This document shows positions 32,455 through 39,679 of a stretch of 41,022 bases of DNA, piece after piece. The stretch covers positions 1 to 41,022 of IMG/VR virus record IMGVR_UViG_3300005067_000090; one strand, written 5' to 3'. Position numbers and translations under genes: made by a program. Each line of letters begins with the position of its first letter. The first letter of the stretch is position 1. Under the pieces are notes generated by a model. The model ran no database searches and was not told the origin of the DNA. It was given only the letters and a program-made list of their open reading frames with translations. This DNA comes from a virus.

Positions 32455-33189
32455 TCACCCCACTTCCGCCCGGAGCCCCGGCCCATCACAATCGACGATG
32501 GTTCCAGCGCAAAACAGCCTGTCCATAAGGCGACCGCCGTAACGATCCTCCATCTCCCGCCGCGTCAGGTTCGCCGTGATCACCGTCGGGAGCCGGTCGT
32601 CGTACCTCGTCGAAATCGCGTAATTGATGACCGATTTCGTTCTCGGCGTCGCGTCCTCGCTCGCAAGGTCATCGATCACCAAAAACCGGGCCTTGAGGAT
32701 CCGGTCCCTGTTGTCTCTTGCCTCGAGGAGCTCCTGGATGTGCACCCACCGGATCGATCGCTGGATCCTCGCCACGCTCTCGTGCCATTTGTCCGGCCGG
32801 CGCCAGGCGTCTCGATCAATGCACCGTTCCGCGAAACGCTTCACCGCCCAGGCGGCTGCATACGACTTCCCCGTATCCGTCGGCCCGATCAGGACCAAAA
32901 ACCCGGCACCACTCCACTCCCGCGCTGCCTTCAGGGCCGTCGTTGGCCTGGGGTCGGCAAAGTTCCCGACATGGACCCTCGGGATGTCCAGCCCCACGAT
33001 CGCCAGCCGGATCTGCTCCACGAACTGCCGGTACAGCTTCGCTCCGTACTCGCAGTCTTTGGTCATCAACGGGCACGGCCACCAGAAGGGCTTTCCCTCA
33101 CACGAGAGCTCCAGCTTCCCGTTCCGGCACGTACCCGGACAGTCAGCCAGGCTTTTCGCGGTCTCCTGCACCGTTTCCAGCCGACCCAT
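32455..33189 (-). CDS. DnaC-like helicase loader ATPase
   Basis: A 244-residue reading. Walker A is FLVLIGPTDTGKSYAAAWAV and Walker B ARFLVIDDLASE, followed by sensor-like TVITANLTRREMED, as in DnaC/IstB-type AAA+ loaders. The N-terminal part has a Cys cluster (CPGTC, then C and WPC, C) that may bind zinc. It would load the host replicative helicase at the phage origin. The start is uncertain: an ATG at 33189 (47-base overlap with the upstream gene) or a GTG at 33255 with GGGGGTGA. Confidence 0.85.
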   Translation of the reverse strand: MGRLETVQETAKSLADCPGTCRNGKLELSCEGKPFWWPCPLMTKDCEYGAKLYRQFVEQIRLAIVGLDIPRVHVGNFADPRPTTALKAAREWSGAGFLVLIGPTDTGKSYAAAWAVKRFAERCIDRDAWRRPDKWHESVARIQRSIRWVHIQELLEARDNRDRILKARFLVIDDLASEDATPRTKSVINYAISTRYDDRLPTVITANLTRREMEDRYGGRLMDRLFCAGTIVDCDGPGLRAEVG

Positions 33190-34195
33190 TACCTCTGCCA
33201 CGATGCCATTCGCCGATTTCAGGCCTTCCCGCCTTTCGCCATTGCCACCAGGCACGCTGATCACCCCCGAAAAGTTCGTCGATCTCCCTGCGTTCGTCCG
33301 CAAAATCCGAAGCCGACGCCGGTTCCGCCGACCGTCCCGTCACCGGGGGCCCCTTAAGCCAGTCCCGCCATCGCTCGTTCGGACCGAGAAAGGTCTTTGC
33401 CAGCAGCATGAACTGCTTCTCCGTCGCCTGGGACCTGACGTACCTGGCATAGACGTCACGGGCACGAAAGAGGTCCTCACGGTCCACGCCCTTGCGACGG
33501 GTGGCCTTGTACTTGGCCAGCGCCTCTTTTTTCGCGTCCTTCCTGGGGTACCCTTCCCACCACTCGTCAAACTCGGCGGAAAGTCCGGCGGCACTTTCGC
33601 CGGACATGTCTTTTTTGTTTTTGGTTTTTGTAGGTGAAGGTGAAGGGGAAGGTGAAGGGGAAAGGGAAGGTACTGACATTCCCGACTGTCGGCTGACGTC
33701 AGCCGTTGTCAGCTGACATTCGGAATTGGCAGCTGACGTTTCCGTCAATTGCCTTTCGACCTTGGACCGGTCCGACGTTCTTGTCATGGTGATGCGAAGT
33801 TCGATTTCTTCTTCTTTTGACCATGGGGGGTTCTCCGGAGCCGGAAATTTCGAATCGGCACCGGGCCGTTTCGTCCCGACCAGGTATGTCTGGTGTTTGA
33901 TCCAAGAGCGCGGGCGCACGGCAAGATATGACTTGTCGTCTTCTTCATATTTGTGCATTAGCCCATGTTTGATGAAAAGATTGATGGCGCGCTCGATATC
34001 CTCCGGGGATAAAGCGGCAAACGCCGGGAATCTGGAAAGCTTCGTTCGCACCGGTGAAAATTCCGCTCGGCCCCAGTCATCAAACTCGAGTAGAAGCCAT
34101 GGCCACATCAAGGCGCATTGAACGTCCTCGGCCGCCACAGGGGCAAGTCTTTCGTCTGTTGAAATTCCACTTGTGATAAACCGCTTGTGAGCCAT
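33143..34195 (-). CDS. Replication initiator / organiser protein
   Basis: A 350-residue protein. The first 120 residues (MAHKRFITSGISTDERLAPV, WPWLLLEFDDWGRAEFSPV, PEDIERAINLFIKHGLMH) are typical of phage replisome organisers with a winged-helix DNA-binding part. A Ser/Pro repeat linker (SPSPSPSPSPTKTKNKK) leads to a C-terminal domain (FDEWWEGYPRKDAKKEALAK, then AKTFLGPNERWRDWLKG) of the type that contacts helicase loaders. AGGAGG precedes the ATG at 34195. The phage origin may lie in or near this gene. Confidence 0.8.
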   Translation of the reverse strand: MAHKRFITSGISTDERLAPVAAEDVQCALMWPWLLLEFDDWGRAEFSPVRTKLSRFPAFAALSPEDIERAINLFIKHGLMHKYEEDDKSYLAVRPRSWIKHQTYLVGTKRPGADSKFPAPENPPWSKEEEIELRITMTRTSDRSKVERQLTETSAANSECQLTTADVSRQSGMSVPSLSPSPSPSPSPTKTKNKKDMSGESAAGLSAEFDEWWEGYPRKDAKKEALAKYKATRRKGVDREDLFRARDVYARYVRSQATEKQFMLLAKTFLGPNERWRDWLKGPPVTGRSAEPASASDFADERREIDELFGGDQRAWWQWRKAGRPEIGEWHRGRGNGSAGNGAGDREKPG

Positions 34196-34303
34196 GATCC
34201 GCCTCCTCAAACAATCAACGTCTGAATCGAGCTGTAGTTAATTATTTGTTTCGTAATTGGCGTTACCATCAAGATGCCGCTGCGGAGAAAAAAGGAGGTT
34301 AGA

Positions 34304-34528
34304 ATGTCCAGAGTCGAAAATATTACTTTCGAAATCGAATGCGACTGCGGCAAAAAGGCTACCGTCACATTGGATGATGTCCGAAAACGCAAAACGATCA
34401 CCTACAAAAGATGCGGCACGAAAATGGAACTTTCTCCCGACCCCAAAACCAAAAGAGACATCAACCGACTAAACAAAAAAATGAAGGACCTTAAAAAGTA
34501 TCTCGGAGATTTCGACATAGAAATCTAG
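34304..34528 (+). CDS. Small zinc-ribbon-like protein on the opposite strand
   Basis: A 74-residue protein with CDCGKKATVTLDDV and a later RCGTKMEL, resembling a degenerate zinc ribbon, then a basic helical end (TKRDINRLNKKMKDLKKYLG). AAAGGAGG lies seven bases upstream of the ATG. It is the only rightward gene in the early region; it diverges from the replication initiator and converges on the 58-residue gene. Function unknown. Confidence 0.7.
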   Translation: MSRVENITFEIECDCGKKATVTLDDVRKRKTITYKRCGTKMELSPDPKTKRDINRLNKKMKDLKKYLGDFDIEI

Positions 34529-34530
34529 TT

Positions 34531-34707
34531 TCACTCGGATTCCTCCGCAGCGGTTGATGAAATCTTCAGTTTAGGCCTCTCAGCTAAGAGAGCCTTTATC
34601 TCTCGTGTAGCGCCATTGAGTTTTTCAACCGCTTCAGAAAAGGCTTCCACCCATTGAGTAAACGCCTCAGTCGACTGGACCTGTACTTCAACTTTCTTCT
34701 GTTTCAT
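34531..34707 (-). CDS. Small helical protein (58 residues)
   Basis: A 58-residue, amphipathic helical protein (VEVQVQSTEAFTQWVEAFSE, then KLNGATREIKALLAERPK). GGGAGGGAGTTGTC precedes the ATG. It lies between the LysM gene and the convergent zinc-ribbon-like gene, whose stop is two bases away. No family recognised; a small interaction or regulatory protein is likely. Confidence 0.6.
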   Translation of the reverse strand: MKQKKVEVQVQSTEAFTQWVEAFSEAVEKLNGATREIKALLAERPKLKISSTAAEESE

Positions 34708-34722
34708 GACAACTCCCTCCCC

Positions 34723-35013
34723 TCAGAACACCACCGGCACCCTGACCCGCTGACCGACCTGCAGCATCGGCCCTCGCGGACCCTCGAGACCGTTGATTTT
34801 CCGGACGTAATAAATGACTTCCCTGGGATCTCTTTCGGGATGGTAATTCTTGGCAATATCCCAGAGCGTTTCCTTCGGCATCACGACATGCTCGACGGAA
34901 ACCTCCCGCAAAAACTCCAGGTAGTCGTCGCCTGATTTTTCCCATGCCGTGTGCGCCATGGCGACGCCGGCCAACACCGCGACTGCAATAAGCATCACGA
35001 AGAGGCGGTTCAT
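34723..35013 (-). CDS. Exported LysM-domain protein (YneA-like layout)
   Basis: A 96-residue protein. An N-terminal hydrophobic segment (LFVMLIAVAVLAGVAMAH) is a signal peptide or membrane anchor. After a short linker, residues about 43-96 form a LysM peptidoglycan-binding domain (HVVMPKETLWDIAKNYHPER, then VIYYVRKINGLEGPRG and VGQRVRVPVVF). The layout matches YneA-type cell-division inhibitors of Firmicutes and other small LysM proteins. In an early operon it may delay division during infection (inference). CGGAG precedes the ATG, which overlaps the upstream stop. Confidence 0.8.
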   Translation of the reverse strand: MNRLFVMLIAVAVLAGVAMAHTAWEKSGDDYLEFLREVSVEHVVMPKETLWDIAKNYHPERDPREVIYYVRKINGLEGPRGPMLQVGQRVRVPVVF

Positions 35014-35162
35014 GGCCGTACTCCGGTGGTACAATCGACACGGGAGTTGCAGCTCCCTGAAAAGATCCCCTTCTTGGCGGCGCCCCGGCTCTTGTCGGGG
35101 CGTTCGTCGTACGCACCCGGCATCACGGCGTTAATGAACTCCTTCAGTTCCGGATCATACAT
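35010..35162 (-). CDS. Unknown 50-residue protein
   Basis: A 50-residue protein starting MYDPELKEFINAVMPGAYDE, with two later Cys (SGSCNSRVDCTTG). GGAGGGTG precedes the ATG. It is coupled by overlap to both the AlpA-like gene and the LysM gene (ATGA). No family recognised; the position in a tight gene chain supports translation. Confidence 0.55.
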   Translation of the reverse strand: MYDPELKEFINAVMPGAYDERPDKSRGAAKKGIFSGSCNSRVDCTTGVRP

Positions 35163-35487
35163 CGCGAACACCCTCCAGACCTTCGGCTGCGACCTTTTCG
35201 GCAAACGCCCGGACATCCTCCACCCGCCATACCGTGATAGACTTGCTCAGCTTCACGCCCTTCGGCGCGATGCCCTCCGAGACCCATCGCCACCAGGTAG
35301 GCTTGCTGACCGGGATGATCTCGAGGATCTGCGGAAGCCGCATGAACCCGTATTCGTAAGACTCGCCCTTGCTCGCTTCCCTTCTGTGCTTCTCGAGCTC
35401 TCTCGACAGCTGCTCGATCTTTGCGCCCAGCTGCCGTATTTGCTCGGGCATCGATTCGTCGACTACAAAAACCGTTTGACCTGCCAT
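35155..35487 (-). CDS. AlpA-like regulator or excisionase
   Basis: A 110-residue protein. Residues about 49-100 carry a MerR-like winged HTH of AlpA type: MRLPQILEIIPVSKPTWWRW, then GIAPKGVKLSKSITVWRVED, ending in a helix. An N-terminal coiled coil (EQIRQLGAKIEQLSRELEKH) may dimerise it. AlpA proteins activate or act as recombination directionality factors for P4-type integrases, so this is the best excisionase candidate here. GGGAGGTC precedes the ATG. Confidence 0.8.
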   Translation of the reverse strand: MAGQTVFVVDESMPEQIRQLGAKIEQLSRELEKHRREASKGESYEYGFMRLPQILEIIPVSKPTWWRWVSEGIAPKGVKLSKSITVWRVEDVRAFAEKVAAEGLEGVRDV

Positions 35488-35508
35488 TTTGTCTGACCTC
35501 CCTTGCCC

Positions 35509-36321
35509 TCAGACCAGAACCGGTTCCCTGTCTTCTGCCGGGAAAAGATGACACGCGAGCACATACACTTCGTCGATAAAACCGTCTCGCTCGGCGTACT
35601 TCAGTACCGAATCCATCTTTCTGTTCTTCGCCCTGGTCTTGAGATCCACGTGGTACCTCGCCGCAAATTCGCGGTACAGGTAATTGAATGCTTCCTGCGG
35701 AGAAAGTCCGTTTCGCCTCGCCCATAAGAGGGTCCTTTGGTAGGTCAGGATCCTCGGAGATTTCGCCGGCGGGACGGCCGACGGTTCCGGAAGCCTCCGG
35801 AGATATTCCACGGCCTCGTCACGAACCCGGCTTTGTGCCGTCACCCGTTCCTCGAGGGCCACCAGGCGAGCCGAATGGATCCCGTTGATGGCCCGCTGCT
35901 TCTTCTGGAACTCGGCCATGTTCGCCGCTAGTCTGGCCAGAAGCTCCGCCTCGTCCATGACCTGTTCTTTCAGGGCCCGTTCCATCCGGTTGAACTCGAA
36001 AATGTAAGCCTCCTTGAACTTCATGGCCTTCGGGCCCGTGTACCCCATCGCCAGGAGCGTGAATCCGTCCCGGGTCATGAGGTATTCCGGCATTTCGCGA
36101 TCCTGTTCGTTGATGTAGGAGGACTGCACGAAATTGTGCAGTCGGAATTCACGGCTGCAGCCGAGCTCCCGGATGTCCTGAAGGACTCGACGATGCTTCT
36201 TCTCGAACACCCTGGCGACATCCCGGCTCGAAACGACCACGCGTTGGTCGCGGATCACGACGCCGAGACTCTCAGCAGATGCTTCATAAGGGAATTCAAC
36301 GACTTGAGTCATCCGTTTCAC
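35509..36321 (-). CDS. Phage antirepressor, Rha domain plus ORF6C domain
   Basis: A 270-residue protein. Residues about 20-115 match the Rha family (VSSRDVARVFEKKHRRVLQD, MTRDGFTLLAMGYTGPKAMK, FKEAYIFEFNRME). After a coiled-coil linker the C-terminal 80 residues (LTYQRTLLWARRNGLSPQEA, FNYLYREFAARYHVDLKTRA) match ORF6C. Such proteins counteract repressors and tune the lysis/lysogeny choice. It lies early in the leftward operon after the Cro-like gene. The start is GTG at 36321 or ATG at 36312. Confidence 0.85.
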   Translation of the reverse strand: MKRMTQVVEFPYEASAESLGVVIRDQRVVVSSRDVARVFEKKHRRVLQDIRELGCSREFRLHNFVQSSYINEQDREMPEYLMTRDGFTLLAMGYTGPKAMKFKEAYIFEFNRMERALKEQVMDEAELLARLAANMAEFQKKQRAINGIHSARLVALEERVTAQSRVRDEAVEYLRRLPEPSAVPPAKSPRILTYQRTLLWARRNGLSPQEAFNYLYREFAARYHVDLKTRAKNRKMDSVLKYAERDGFIDEVYVLACHLFPAEDREPVLV

Positions 36322-36335
36322 CGCCCCCTCTTTCC

Positions 36336-36497
36336 TTAGATGGCTTCTTTCTCGTTCTCTTCCGCCAGCGCTGCCAGTTCGGCGACGATCCGGTTTGTTT
36401 GGGCGATGGATTCGAGATACGCGTTCCGCGCCTCGATATATTTCTGCGTCTGCGGAAGATCCGCCCGGCCGTTTCTGTTGAGATCGCAGCCGATCAC
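36336..36497 (-). CDS. Acidic helical small protein of uncertain start
   Basis: A reading of 53 residues from a GTG at 36497 (VIGCDLNRNGRADLPQTQKY, then IEARNAYLESIAQTNRIVAE) ends at a stop next to the Rha gene's ribosome site. Coding-like sequence in this frame continues upstream to about 36600 (LATALAEEERARRAYLETFD) with no ATG, GTG or TTG near the upstream gene's stop, so the true start may be a rarer codon or depend on frameshifting from the Cro-like gene. Function unknown. Confidence 0.45.
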   Translation of the reverse strand: MIGCDLNRNGRADLPQTQKYIEARNAYLESIAQTNRIVAELAALAEENEKEAI

Positions 36498-36601
36498 GAA
36501 GCTTTCTTCCGGTTCGTCGAAGGTCTCCAGGTACGCCCGTCTCGCCCGCTCCTCTTCCGCCAGTGCCGTCGCCAGATCACAGGAAAGCCCGTACGAAACA
36601 C

Positions 36602-36841
36602 CTACTGCGATGTGTCCCGTACGGGCTCCGAAGGGTTTGAGTAGATCAATGAGAAAAGTTCGCCGCTTTGGAATCCTAAAGCTATTTCAAGTGCAGCAAT
36701 ATTTTTCGCGTCGGTAGGAGGATATTTCTCTTTCTCCCAATCACAAATAGTAGTTCGTGTGCACCCGATTTTCTGGCTCAAGTCGTCCTGAGTCATGCCA
36801 CATCTCTTTCTAGCTTCTTTTATAACCTCTCCGTACCCCAT
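36602..36841 (-). CDS. Cro-like XRE-family regulator
   Basis: A 79-residue protein with an HTH_3 domain: VIKEARKRCGMTQDDLSQKI, then GCTRTTICDWEKEKYPPTDA. It starts at the ATG at 36841, preceded by GGAGGCGATAAGA. It is the first gene of the leftward operon, reads from the strong promoter at 36874-36902 and faces CI. It presumably represses the repressor gene and switches the phage to lytic growth. Confidence 0.85.
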   Translation of the reverse strand: MGYGEVIKEARKRCGMTQDDLSQKIGCTRTTICDWEKEKYPPTDAKNIAALEIALGFQSGELFSLIYSNPSEPVRDTSQ

Positions 36842-36864
36842 TCTTATCGCCTCCAATATTCTGG

Positions 36865-36974
36865 TGTACTTGGATATTATGACCATATATAGAATTTGTC
36901 AAGTATATACGACTGGATAGGTAGGGTTTACTGTTCTTGACTAAACCAGTTTATAAAAGTAGCTTGTACTTGAA
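36865..36974. promoter_or_regulatory. Operator region with four TNTWCTTG-type motifs
   Basis: TGTACTTGGA (36865-36874), TCAAGTATA (36899-36907, the reverse form of TATACTTGA), TGTTCTTGAC (36932-36941) and TGTACTTGAA (36965-36974) share a TNTWCTTG core. The reverse-oriented copy overlaps the -35 box of the leftward promoter and the first copy lies at its -10 box. The fourth lies just before the CI ribosome site. This is the expected arrangement for CI and Cro binding; the binding is inferred. Confidence 0.65.
36874..36902 (-). promoter_or_regulatory. Leftward lytic promoter
   Basis: On the minus strand a perfect -35 TTGACA (36897-36902) is followed after exactly 17 bases by TAATAT (36874-36879). 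It drives the Cro-like gene and the early operon. Operator-like motifs overlap both boxes. Confidence 0.85.
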
Positions 36975-36989
36975 ACATTGGAGGTTACC

Positions 36990-37685
36990 ATGATTAAAGG
37001 ACAGGAAATTCGCCGGCTTCGAAAAGAAAAAGGATGGACGCAGCAAGACTTGGCACGAGAAGTAGGCGTTGCAAAAACCACTGTCTTGGACTGGGAAAAA
37101 GAACGATATTCTCCAGAGGGACAGAACGTCATTAATCTTGCGCGGGCATTAGGTGTTTCTGTTTCTTACATCATGGGGGAGGACAATCGAGTTGCACTCC
37201 CGGAAGGCGCAAAACCCTTTTCTCCTGACGAATGGTATCCCGTTCCCCTTCTCGATCCGACAGCAATCGTGTGCGCCGGAGAAGGGAACGGAGGGATGCA
37301 TGGAGTCATGCTGGAAGCGGGAAAGAACCTGGTATTGCCGCGGGAATGGATAGGCGTCATTTCCGTGGATGCGGACAAAAAACCTTTTGCCATTCGCGTG
37401 GAAGGGGAATCGATGACCGAGGCCGGCATACCGGACGGTTCAGAGATCGTCGTGAACCCTGCCGAAGAGATTCGCGACGGCGACGTCTGCCTGACGTGTT
37501 ATGGGGTACGTGGCGACTGGGCGGTGAAATGGGTGCACTTCCATCCCGACGGCAGCATCGAGCTGCGCGCCTCGTCGCCCAAATACCCGCCGAAAAGGTT
37601 CTCCAGGGAAGACGTAGAAAACGGACTTCTCAAGGTCATCGGCAAGGTTACCTTCGTGAAGGTGGTTCCGAAACGGAACGAGTGA
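36990..37685 (+). CDS. CI-type repressor with LexA-like (S24) self-cleavage domain
   Basis: A 231-residue protein. The N-terminal HTH is EIRRLRKEKGWTQQDLAREV, then GVAKTTVLDWEKERY. The C-terminal peptidase domain has Ser141 in RVEGESMTEAGIPDGS and Lys180 in DWAVKWVHFHP, the Ser-Lys dyad of LexA/CI. An Ala-Gly at 96-97 is the likely cleavage site. It keeps the prophage silent until RecA filaments trigger cleavage. GGAGGTTACC precedes the ATG at 36990. It heads a rightward operon with three further genes. Confidence 0.95.
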   Translation: MIKGQEIRRLRKEKGWTQQDLAREVGVAKTTVLDWEKERYSPEGQNVINLARALGVSVSYIMGEDNRVALPEGAKPFSPDEWYPVPLLDPTAIVCAGEGNGGMHGVMLEAGKNLVLPREWIGVISVDADKKPFAIRVEGESMTEAGIPDGSEIVVNPAEEIRDGDVCLTCYGVRGDWAVKWVHFHPDGSIELRASSPKYPPKRFSREDVENGLLKVIGKVTFVKVVPKRNE

Positions 37686-37727
37686 GAGGATTTGTCGAGT
37701 AAAAACAGTGCCTTTGGAGGTGAAGGC

Positions 37728-38726
37728 ATGGTGGCGGATTTTGTTGCGATCGATTTTGAAACGGCAAATGCAAAAAGGTGTAGTCCATGTGCCCTAGGGA
37801 TCGCCGTAGTTGAAAACGGCAAAGTGACTACAAAGCGGAACTGGATCATCAAGCCACATAAGGAATATCTCTGGTTCGACGCAATCAACTCTATGATCCA
37901 CGGCATGATAGAGTTTGACATCGAAAAGGCTCCGGAATTCCCCGATATCTGGCCAGAAATTTTTCCCTACCTCAATAAGCAAACGATCATCGCTCATAAT
38001 GCTTCGTTTGACCTCAGCGTTCTCAGGCGAACTATTGAGCTTTATCAAATCGAATATCCTGATCTCGGCTTTTATTGCACCCAGCTCGTCTCAAAGGCCC
38101 TTTGGCCAAATCTGAGTTCTTACAGGCTGGATTTACTTGCTTCTTTCCTTGAGATACCACTACAACACCATAATCCTCTTGATGATGCGAATTGCGCTGC
38201 GGAAATCGTAATAAGAGCCTGTCAATTAAGAAAAACCCATTCCCTTGATCGCCTTGCCTCAGACCTTGGAATAACAAATGGGAAGCTCTGCCCTTCAGGA
38301 TATACACCATGCTCTGCGCCAGGTATCAATTCGCAAAGAAGTTGCGGGTGCAGAAATGACAGACTCCGGAAGCTTGCGAATGATACTGCGATCAATCCGG
38401 ATGCCAGACCTAATCATCCTTTGTATGCCAAGAAGGTTGTTTTCACGGGAACACTTATGTCAATGACCAGAGAAAAAGCCATGCAAGCCGTTCTCGACGT
38501 CGGGGGGGACCCAGACATGCGTATTACTCGAGGAACAAATTATTTGGTGGTAGGGATACAGGACCTGCAGCGGCTGAAGGATGGCAAGAAGAGCTCAAAA
38601 ATGAAGCAAGCTGAGAGATTTGCCGCCGAAGGATATCCGATAGAGATAATCGATGAATCAGATTTTCTGACGATGCTCAATGGGGAGGATGATTATGAAC
38701 AAGAAGGCTTTGGATCTCCTGCATAA
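37728..38726 (+). CDS. DEDDh 3'-5' exonuclease fused to a BRCT domain
   Basis: A 332-residue protein. The DnaQ-type exonuclease core lies at about 1-165: AIDFETAN (Asp and Glu), IIAHNASFDLSVL (Asp) and HHNPLDDANCAAEI (His, Asp). A Cys-rich linker (CPSGYTPC, CGC) leads to a C-terminal BRCT domain (YAKKVVFTGTLMSMTREKAM, then VLDVGGDPDMRITRGTNYLV). It would degrade or proofread DNA, with BRCT guiding it to a protein or DNA end. The ATG at 37728 has GGAGGTGAAGGC upstream. It follows the repressor by 42 bases, so it is probably expressed in the lysogen. Confidence 0.88.
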   Translation: MVADFVAIDFETANAKRCSPCALGIAVVENGKVTTKRNWIIKPHKEYLWFDAINSMIHGMIEFDIEKAPEFPDIWPEIFPYLNKQTIIAHNASFDLSVLRRTIELYQIEYPDLGFYCTQLVSKALWPNLSSYRLDLLASFLEIPLQHHNPLDDANCAAEIVIRACQLRKTHSLDRLASDLGITNGKLCPSGYTPCSAPGINSQRSCGCRNDRLRKLANDTAINPDARPNHPLYAKKVVFTGTLMSMTREKAMQAVLDVGGDPDMRITRGTNYLVVGIQDLQRLKDGKKSSKMKQAERFAAEGYPIEIIDESDFLTMLNGEDDYEQEGFGSPA

Positions 38727-39201
38727 ATTGACGAAACCTGAAGGGAAACGGAAGATCCGGTCCCCGGAGCTGCTTAAGTCTCCAGATTCGAATGACCCCA
38801 ACTGGTTTTTCGAGCTCCCTCCAGGATTCAACAGTGCTTTGGATATTACCCAAACGGAGCGGAAAATCGACGGAAAGAGTCAACTGGTTTGGACACAAGG
38901 ATCGGCTTTTTCTTTCCAGGCTGGAGATACCCTTTATTCTCATTGCAACGTTTATGGATGTTGTTGGGGAATGGCTCTTAAGAAAATGTCATATTGTCTG
39001 CAGATACTGGAAGCTGAAGAAGCTGTGCCGGAGAAAAGAGGGGTCCCAAGAGATCCCGGCAAAGTCGCTTTCAGGCAATACTTCATAGACAAGGATTCGC
39101 TCACTCTTCAGGTGGGATGTTCGCGTGTCGAGGTAACTCAAGATTATTTCGTCGAATATCTAATAACAGGGATATTCCCCGCGCATGGCTCGCACTGGTA
39201 A
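38695..39201 (+). CDS. Unknown protein downstream of the exonuclease
   Basis: A 168-residue protein of unknown family. An N-terminal basic part (LLHKLTKPEGKRKIRSPELL) is followed by a strand-rich, aromatic and Cys-containing middle (NPWFF-like, SFQAGDTLYSHCNVYGCCWG) and a mixed end. It overlaps the exonuclease gene by 32 bases and uses GGGGAGGATGATT as ribosome site, so the two are coupled and may act together. No signal peptide or membrane segment. Confidence 0.72.
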   Translation: MNKKALDLLHKLTKPEGKRKIRSPELLKSPDSNDPNWFFELPPGFNSALDITQTERKIDGKSQLVWTQGSAFSFQAGDTLYSHCNVYGCCWGMALKKMSYCLQILEAEEAVPEKRGVPRDPGKVAFRQYFIDKDSLTLQVGCSRVEVTQDYFVEYLITGIFPAHGSHW

Positions 39202-39272
39202 TTCTGAGACCGGTCCCCGAATGGGTACAAGTAACAGGCAGCTCAGCTCGGGGTTATTGAAAGTTTAAGACA

Positions 39273-39653
39273 GTGAAAAGAGATCCCACCTACCTCGAAG
39301 AAATCAGGAAAAAGGAGATACAAGAGCTTCGGGCTTTGGTGAAGATGGGGAAATCGATTCATGACCACCCCGCCCAGTTAAAACGCCAGGCAAGGGCTCT
39401 CTCGAATCAATACGTACCTATTAACCTCGATAGAGAAAAAAGGACAGCATTCTTCCAGGGATCTGAGGAAACAGTATATTTCACGTCACCTTCCGGGTGT
39501 ACGTGTATGGATTTCGCGAATCGCCGATTTCCCTGCAAGCATATGTACCGCCTGATGGTTGAGTTGGGAGAGTTTCAAATAGATTACGAGAAGCTCGACT
39601 CGGCGAATATTTGCGATCGAGAGAGCACTGAAAACTCTAATGCAAACAAGTAA
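39273..39653 (+). CDS. SWIM zinc-finger protein
   Basis: A 126-residue protein. The motif SGCTCMDFANRRFPCKHMYR (about 74-93) is a SWIM zinc finger (CxC, then CxH). A charged helical N-terminal half (EIRKKEIQELRALVKMGKSI) precedes it and a strand (ETVYFTSPSG) leads into it. SWIM domains bind DNA or proteins and occur with SNF2 helicases and in defence-related genes. It starts at GTG 39273 with a weak ribosome site and is the last gene of the CI operon, facing the integrase gene. Confidence 0.8.
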   Translation: MKRDPTYLEEIRKKEIQELRALVKMGKSIHDHPAQLKRQARALSNQYVPINLDREKRTAFFQGSEETVYFTSPSGCTCMDFANRRFPCKHMYRLMVELGEFQIDYEKLDSANICDRESTENSNANK

Positions 39654-39679
39654 GGACCGGGACACCGATATATTGTTGC

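Noticed and set aside
33630-33680. Short GGTGAAGG-type tandem repeat
   Set aside because: It encodes the Ser/Pro linker of the replication initiator, so it is neither a CRISPR nor an origin iteron set.
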